From SIG565 sp964607025 (lineage in GTDB: Bacteria > Bacillota > Clostridia > Oscillospirales > Acutalibacteraceae): DNA of 16,613 bases. Below, piece by piece: positions 14,235 through 16,613 of this stretch (its first letter is position 1; every line of letters begins with the position of its first letter). The position numbers were made by a program, and so were the translations under genes. The notes under the pieces are model-generated. The model had not been told where the DNA came from, ran no database searches, and saw only the letters and a list, made by a program, of their open reading frames with translations. The stretch spans positions 1-16,613 of the forward strand of contig CAZSIL010000030.1 in the NCBI GenBank assembly GCA_964607025.1. The letters are read 5' to 3'.

Positions 14235-15284
14235 ATGAAAAAAAGATTACTGTGTGGCGCGGTGGCAGTTTGTATTATTTTTTGCTGTCTTTCGATTTCC
14301 TGCGCACCGCAAAACCTAAAAAATAAATATACAATCAATTCGTTTGATTATTTCGATACGGTGTCGGTAATTACGGGATATGAGAAAAGTCAAAAGGAAT
14401 TCGATAAGGTGTCGCAAGAGATACTGTCGCAGTTATCGGTTTATCATAAACTGTATTCAATTTATCACCGTTTTGAAGGGGTAGAAAATCTTTGCACAGT
14501 TAATGAGTTGGTAAACGGCGCTCACCGCACAGTAAAGGTTGACCGTCGTATTATAGATTTACTGCTCTTTGCTAAAAAGATGTATAACACGACCGACGGT
14601 AAGGTAAACGTGGCGATGGGTAGCGTTTTATCATTATGGCATGATTATCGTGAAGTGGGTAAAGATAACCAGAATGATGCAGTATTACCACCAATGGATA
14701 AATTGCTACAAGCGGCAGAACATACCGATATTGAAAAAATGATTATCGATGAAGAAAATTGTACCGTAACCCTTTTAGACCCCGATATGAAATTAGACGT
14801 TGGCGCTGTTGCTAAAGGATATGCTACAGAGCAAATAGCACTGTATCTTGAAAAAAAGGGGATTAGCGGTTACGTGCTTAATATCGGAGGAAACGTTCGT
14901 GCGGTCGGCTCAAAGTATGATGGCACTGATTGGACTGTGGGCGTTGAAAACCCCGACGGAAACGAATATTTAGCATATTTAGAGCTCAGCGATATGTCGG
15001 TTGTAACGAGTGGCTCATATCAGCGTTATTATGTTGTAGACGGCAAGCGATATCACCATATAATAAGCCCCGATACCTTAATGCCGTCCGAAGAATATTT
15101 GTCGGTATCGGTGATATGTAAAGATTCAGGACTCGCCGACGCTTTATCCACCGCGCTTTTTTGTATGCCGTTTGATACGGGTTTTGCATTGGTGGAAAAA
15201 ATGCAGGGCGTGGAAGCAATGTGGGTAACCGATAACGGCACAAAACAAGTGTCTTCGGGTTGGAATTCTTATGAAACGAATTAG
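14235..15284 (+). CDS. apbE: FAD:protein FMN transferase (ApbE), probable lipoprotein
   Basis: A 349-aa exported enzyme that attaches FMN from FAD covalently to Thr/Ser of target proteins such as RnfG/RnfD/NqrC or FMN-binding lipoproteins. The N-terminus is a signal sequence ending in LSISCA, with C23 as probable lipidation site; the lipobox is slightly atypical, with Ser at -3. Family motifs follow: DVGAVAKGYATEQ (188-200), NIGGNVRAVG (216-225), TSGSYQRYY (258-266), HHIISP and ADALSTALF (301-309). A TTG start at 14187 would run through the terminator stem, so ATG 14235 is chosen, although its ribosome binding site is weak (AAAGAAC). Its target protein is not in the window. The DUF1622 gene follows after 14 nt. 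Confidence 0.93.
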   Translation: MKKRLLCGAVAVCIIFCCLSISCAPQNLKNKYTINSFDYFDTVSVITGYEKSQKEFDKVSQEILSQLSVYHKLYSIYHRFEGVENLCTVNELVNGAHRTVKVDRRIIDLLLFAKKMYNTTDGKVNVAMGSVLSLWHDYREVGKDNQNDAVLPPMDKLLQAAEHTDIEKMIIDEENCTVTLLDPDMKLDVGAVAKGYATEQIALYLEKKGISGYVLNIGGNVRAVGSKYDGTDWTVGVENPDGNEYLAYLELSDMSVVTSGSYQRYYVVDGKRYHHIISPDTLMPSEEYLSVSVICKDSGLADALSTALFCMPFDTGFALVEKMQGVEAMWVTDNGTKQVSSGWNSYETN

Positions 15285-15298
15285 AAAGGGGCCAAAAT

Positions 15299-15658
15299 TT
15301 GCTGGAAAATATTTTGGCGCATTATAAGGCAATCTTGTACCCATTGGCAGAAATTTGCGCCTGCACACTTGAATTGATAGGTATTGTGATTATAGTTATC
15401 GGCTCGGCACGTGCATTGGTGCGTATCATCTCTTGTTTGCGAAAAAGGAAACCATTTCACGTGGTTGTCGATTTAGGTAAGGCGCTCTCTTTGGCACTGG
15501 AGTTCAAAATGTGTGCCGAAATAATCAATACCGTTATTGTTCATAATTTGGAAGAATTGTCAATTCTCGGAGTGGTAATTTTGATTCGCGCCCTACTCGC
15601 ATTTATAGTTCATTGGGAAATTAAAAACGAAAAAAGCGAAGAAAAACAATTTGGATAA
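15299..15658 (+). CDS. DUF1622 family membrane protein
   Basis: A 119-aa protein with three predicted membrane helices (about 14-38, 63-82, 87-106). The central 'VVVDLGKALSLALEFKMCAE' and the following VVILIRALLAFIVHWEI fit the DUF1622 family, whose function is not established. The TTG start is supported by AAAGGGG (15285-15291) at about 7 nt. It begins 14 nt after apbE and is followed by a terminator, so it is the last gene of the apbE transcript. The C-terminal tail is short, charged and probably cytoplasmic. Confidence 0.85.
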   Translation: MLENILAHYKAILYPLAEICACTLELIGIVIIVIGSARALVRIISCLRKRKPFHVVVDLGKALSLALEFKMCAEIINTVIVHNLEELSILGVVILIRALLAFIVHWEIKNEKSEEKQFG

Positions 15659-15691
15659 AACAACCGCTGAAATAAATTCAGCGGTTGTTTT
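15657..15691 (+). terminator. Terminator of the apbE-DUF1622 transcript
   Basis: CAACCGCTGAA (15661-15671) pairs perfectly with TTCAGCGGTTG (15677-15687) over a 5-nt loop. It is flanked by AAAA before and TTTT after, and begins 2 nt after the stop codon. Confidence 0.92.
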
Positions 15692-15740
15692 AGTTAAAGA
15701 ATATTAGAATTTTTTTGTGCTATCACCTTACATATAAAAG

Positions 15741-15780
15741 AAAATTCCAAACTTAACCCTCAGGTTAAATTTGGAATTTT
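15741..15780. repeat. Long near-perfect hairpin
   Basis: AAAATTCCAAA (15741-15751) pairs with TTTGGAATTTT (15770-15780). After one mismatch, TTAACC (15753-15758) pairs with GGTTAA (15763-15768) around a CTCA loop. It is terminator-like on both strands (A-run left, T-run right) and may back up the terminator 50 nt upstream or mark the boundary of a former gene. Confidence 0.75.
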
Positions 15781-15873
15781 GGTCAGAGTAGCGTTATAGT
15801 AATCAAGCGTAAACCCGCATAAATACTAGGTTTTTCGCAGCCAAAAACAGTACATATCCTTTTGTTACTATAA

Positions 15874-15990
15874 AATTTTACGCATAAGAAATTCGATGTC
15901 TACACTAGAACAAAAGATGAATGCGAAAAACTATTAGCTGAGATGATTGAGGTTAAGAAAGAGGAAATAAAAATGGAAAAATTAAAATGA
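15874..15990 (+). pseudogene. Remnant reading frame resembling a recombinase-associated Arm domain
   Basis: From a TAA at 15871 to a TGA at 15988 the frame encodes 38 residues with no start codon at the front. It contains 'FDVYTRTKDECEKLLAEM' followed by IEVKKEEIKME. The strand-then-helix pattern with T-K-x-E-x-E-K-L-L-A-E recalls the N-terminal Arm/AP2-like domain of tyrosine integrases or small transposon-linked proteins. The match is weak and no catalytic part is present. It reads as a decayed 3' end; chance similarity cannot be excluded. Confidence 0.35.
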
Positions 15991-16053
15991 AATATTTAAC
16001 AAAACACGACACCATTAATTTCGTAAAGATGGTGTCGGTAAATTTATAATAAA

Positions 16054-16088
16054 AATTGTTGTACAATTTTACACGAATATGCTATAAT
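16054..16088 (+). promoter_or_regulatory. Promoter with inverted repeat over the -35
   Basis: TTGTAC (16059-16064), an 18-nt spacer and TATAAT (16083-16088). AATTGT (16054-16059) and ACAATT (16063-16068) form an inverted repeat with a 3-nt centre that covers the -35, a possible operator. The transcript would start near 16095, just before a folded RNA. Confidence 0.65.
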
Positions 16089-16101
16089 ACTAATGTCAAT
16101 A

Positions 16102-16185
16102 GTTAGGTCGCTCCACGCTTGGTTTATGCGAAAGCATAAATGGATAGCACAATTGTGCTATGTATACCCGGTGCATGAGTCTAAC
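16102..16185 (+). ncRNA. Predicted three-way-junction structured RNA
   Basis: The closing stem pairs GTTAGG (16102-16107) with TCTAAC (16180-16185), CTC (16111-16113) with GAG (16177-16179), and CAC (16114-16116) with GTG (16171-16173). Inside are TTTATGC-GAAA-GCATAAA (16123-16140), a 7-bp stem with a GNRA tetraloop, and ATAGCACAATTGTGCTAT (16144-16161), a self-complementary hairpin. It begins about 7 nt after the predicted transcript start. I do not match it to a known family; it could be a leader element or small RNA. Confidence 0.5.
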
Positions 16186-16238
16186 ACACTCTCAAACTCT
16201 TTCACTATAAGAAAATCAAACCAAAACACCTTGACGGT

Positions 16239-16388
16239 ATGTTTATGATGTTCTTAGTAGGAGTAGTACTAGGTGTATTGTTCTGCTTTTGTGGAACGCG
16301 AAACTGTGTTGGTGAAAAATCAGATACGAACCTAAAAATATCACTTCCGTATTTTAACAATGTGGAACGCGCCTGTTTATGCAGGTAG
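16239..16388 (+). CDS. Possible 49-aa membrane peptide
   Basis: ATG 16239 opens a 49-residue frame beginning MFMMFLVGVVLGVLFCFCG, a single strongly hydrophobic helix followed by a short polar tail with several Cys. No convincing ribosome binding site precedes it, which is the main argument against. It lies between the folded RNA and the next gene on the same predicted transcript. Small one-helix peptides of this type occur in conjugative elements and phages, but I cannot assign a family. Confidence 0.35.
   Translation: MFMMFLVGVVLGVLFCFCGTRNCVGEKSDTNLKISLPYFNNVERACLCR
16290..16371 (+). repeat. 11-bp direct repeat
   Basis: TGTGGAACGCG occurs at 16290-16300 and 16361-16371, 71 nt apart start to start. 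The two copies are in different reading frames of the 49-aa frame, so the repeat is not explained by protein sequence. Confidence 0.7.
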
Positions 16389-16412
16389 TTAAAATTAAGG
16401 AGGTGAACTGTC

Positions 16413-16613
16413 TTGAAATTTTCAAGCAAAAAAAGCGGTGATGTGAATTTGTTTTCCAACAATACCATCAACGTAAATTCTTCTGACATATGCAATAGCA
16501 TTGTCAAAATTATTCTTGCTGTAGCATTTTGTGCATTTATTATTGCATTTGCTTACAGACTATTGACCGTGTCTGATAGTGTTTTCTCTTCTATACTTGA
16601 AAAAGTGCTTGAA
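16413..16613 (+). CDS. Unknown membrane protein, N-terminal part (cut by window end)
   Basis: An open frame with no stop up to the last base, 67 residues visible. The TTG start at 16413 is supported by AAGGAGGTG (16397-16405), the best ribosome binding site in the window. The first 27 residues are polar, rich in Ser/Asn (FSSKKSGDVNLFSNNTINVN). One membrane helix follows at about 30-51 (IVKIILAVAFCAFIIAFAYR), then a segment with serines. No signal-peptidase site is obvious, so it is probably membrane anchored. Not recognised. The location suggests accessory DNA. Confidence 0.7.
   Translation, partial: MKFSSKKSGDVNLFSNNTINVNSSDICNSIVKIILAVAFCAFIIAFAYRLLTVSDSVFSSILEKVLE

Larger units (their letters stand above)
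15659..16412. other. Low-coding stretch with hairpins, a decayed frame and a structured RNA
   Basis: No full-size gene is visible on either strand. The stretch contains the 15661 terminator, a long hairpin at 15741-15780, a gene remnant (15874-15990), a hairpin at 16007-16037 (CGACACCAT/ATGGTGTCG), a promoter (16059-16088), a predicted folded RNA (16102-16185) and a possible 49-aa peptide. I see nothing definable in 15781-15873. The contrast with the compact operons before it suggests an accessory or recently rearranged segment. Confidence 0.6.

Noticed and set aside
15770..15800. tRNA remnant suggested by the TTTTGGTCAGAGTA stretch
   Set aside because: No cloverleaf can be drawn and no acceptor or T-arm sequence follows on either strand.
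16205..16507. Minus-strand 100-codon frame near the window end
   Set aside because: It runs antisense to the well-supported start at 16413 and has no ribosome binding site or familiar motif.

Overview
The window looks like a chromosomal segment of an anaerobic Bacillota, most likely a gut-type clostridium (Oscillospirales/Lachnospirales-like). This rests on a PerR-type flavodiiron protein/rubredoxin unit, a very large sortase-type surface protein with VWA and isopeptide domains, NusG-II/Gx-transporter/ApbE genes, strong AGGAGG-like ribosome binding sites and several TTG/GTG starts. No taxonomic marker gene is present, so the assignment is inference.

Layout: (1) 1-605: a small unrecognised protein with its own promoter, set between unusual inverted repeats and closed by a strong two-way terminator. 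(2) 644-2691: two divergent regulators. On the minus strand is a LytTR DNA-binding domain fused to a PAS-like domain. On the plus strand is a protein with an excisionase/MerR-like HTH at its N-terminus and a LuxR-type HTH at its C-terminus. (3) 2849-9249: a 99-residue cysteine-patterned protein followed by a 2008-residue surface adhesin (signal peptide, VWA domain, Cna_B/FctA-type repeats, Pro-rich wall linker, variant sorting signal, membrane anchor, terminator). (4) 9260-10783: fprA (flavodiiron O2/NO reductase) and rubredoxin, its electron donor, with a PerR-box-like sequence over the promoter. (5) 10851-12427, minus strand: nadE (NAD synthase) then pnuC (nicotinamide riboside uptake), with a terminator that can form mutually exclusive hairpins directly in front of the pnuC ribosome binding site. 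(6) 12513-15690: a DUF6512-type membrane protein; then a NusG-domain-II protein, a Gx-transporter-family protein, an ApbE flavin transferase behind its own promoter and a structured, terminator-bearing leader, and a DUF1622 membrane protein. (7) 15691-16613: a low-coding, accessory-looking tail with hairpins, a decayed reading frame, a strong promoter followed by a predicted three-way-junction RNA, a possible 49-residue peptide, and the start of an unknown membrane protein cut by the window end.

How the genes fit together: regions 4-6 share a redox theme. They cover oxygen detoxification by FprA/rubredoxin, NAD salvage and synthesis, and covalent flavinylation of exported proteins by ApbE beside EetA/EetB-like proteins. 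Region 3 is cell-surface display, possibly controlled by the adjacent divergent regulators. The observations most worth following are three RNA-level control elements (apbE leader, pnuC leader and the 16102-16185 RNA) and the double palindrome/PerR box at the fprA promoter. No CRISPR array, rRNA or tRNA gene, or intact mobile element was seen.
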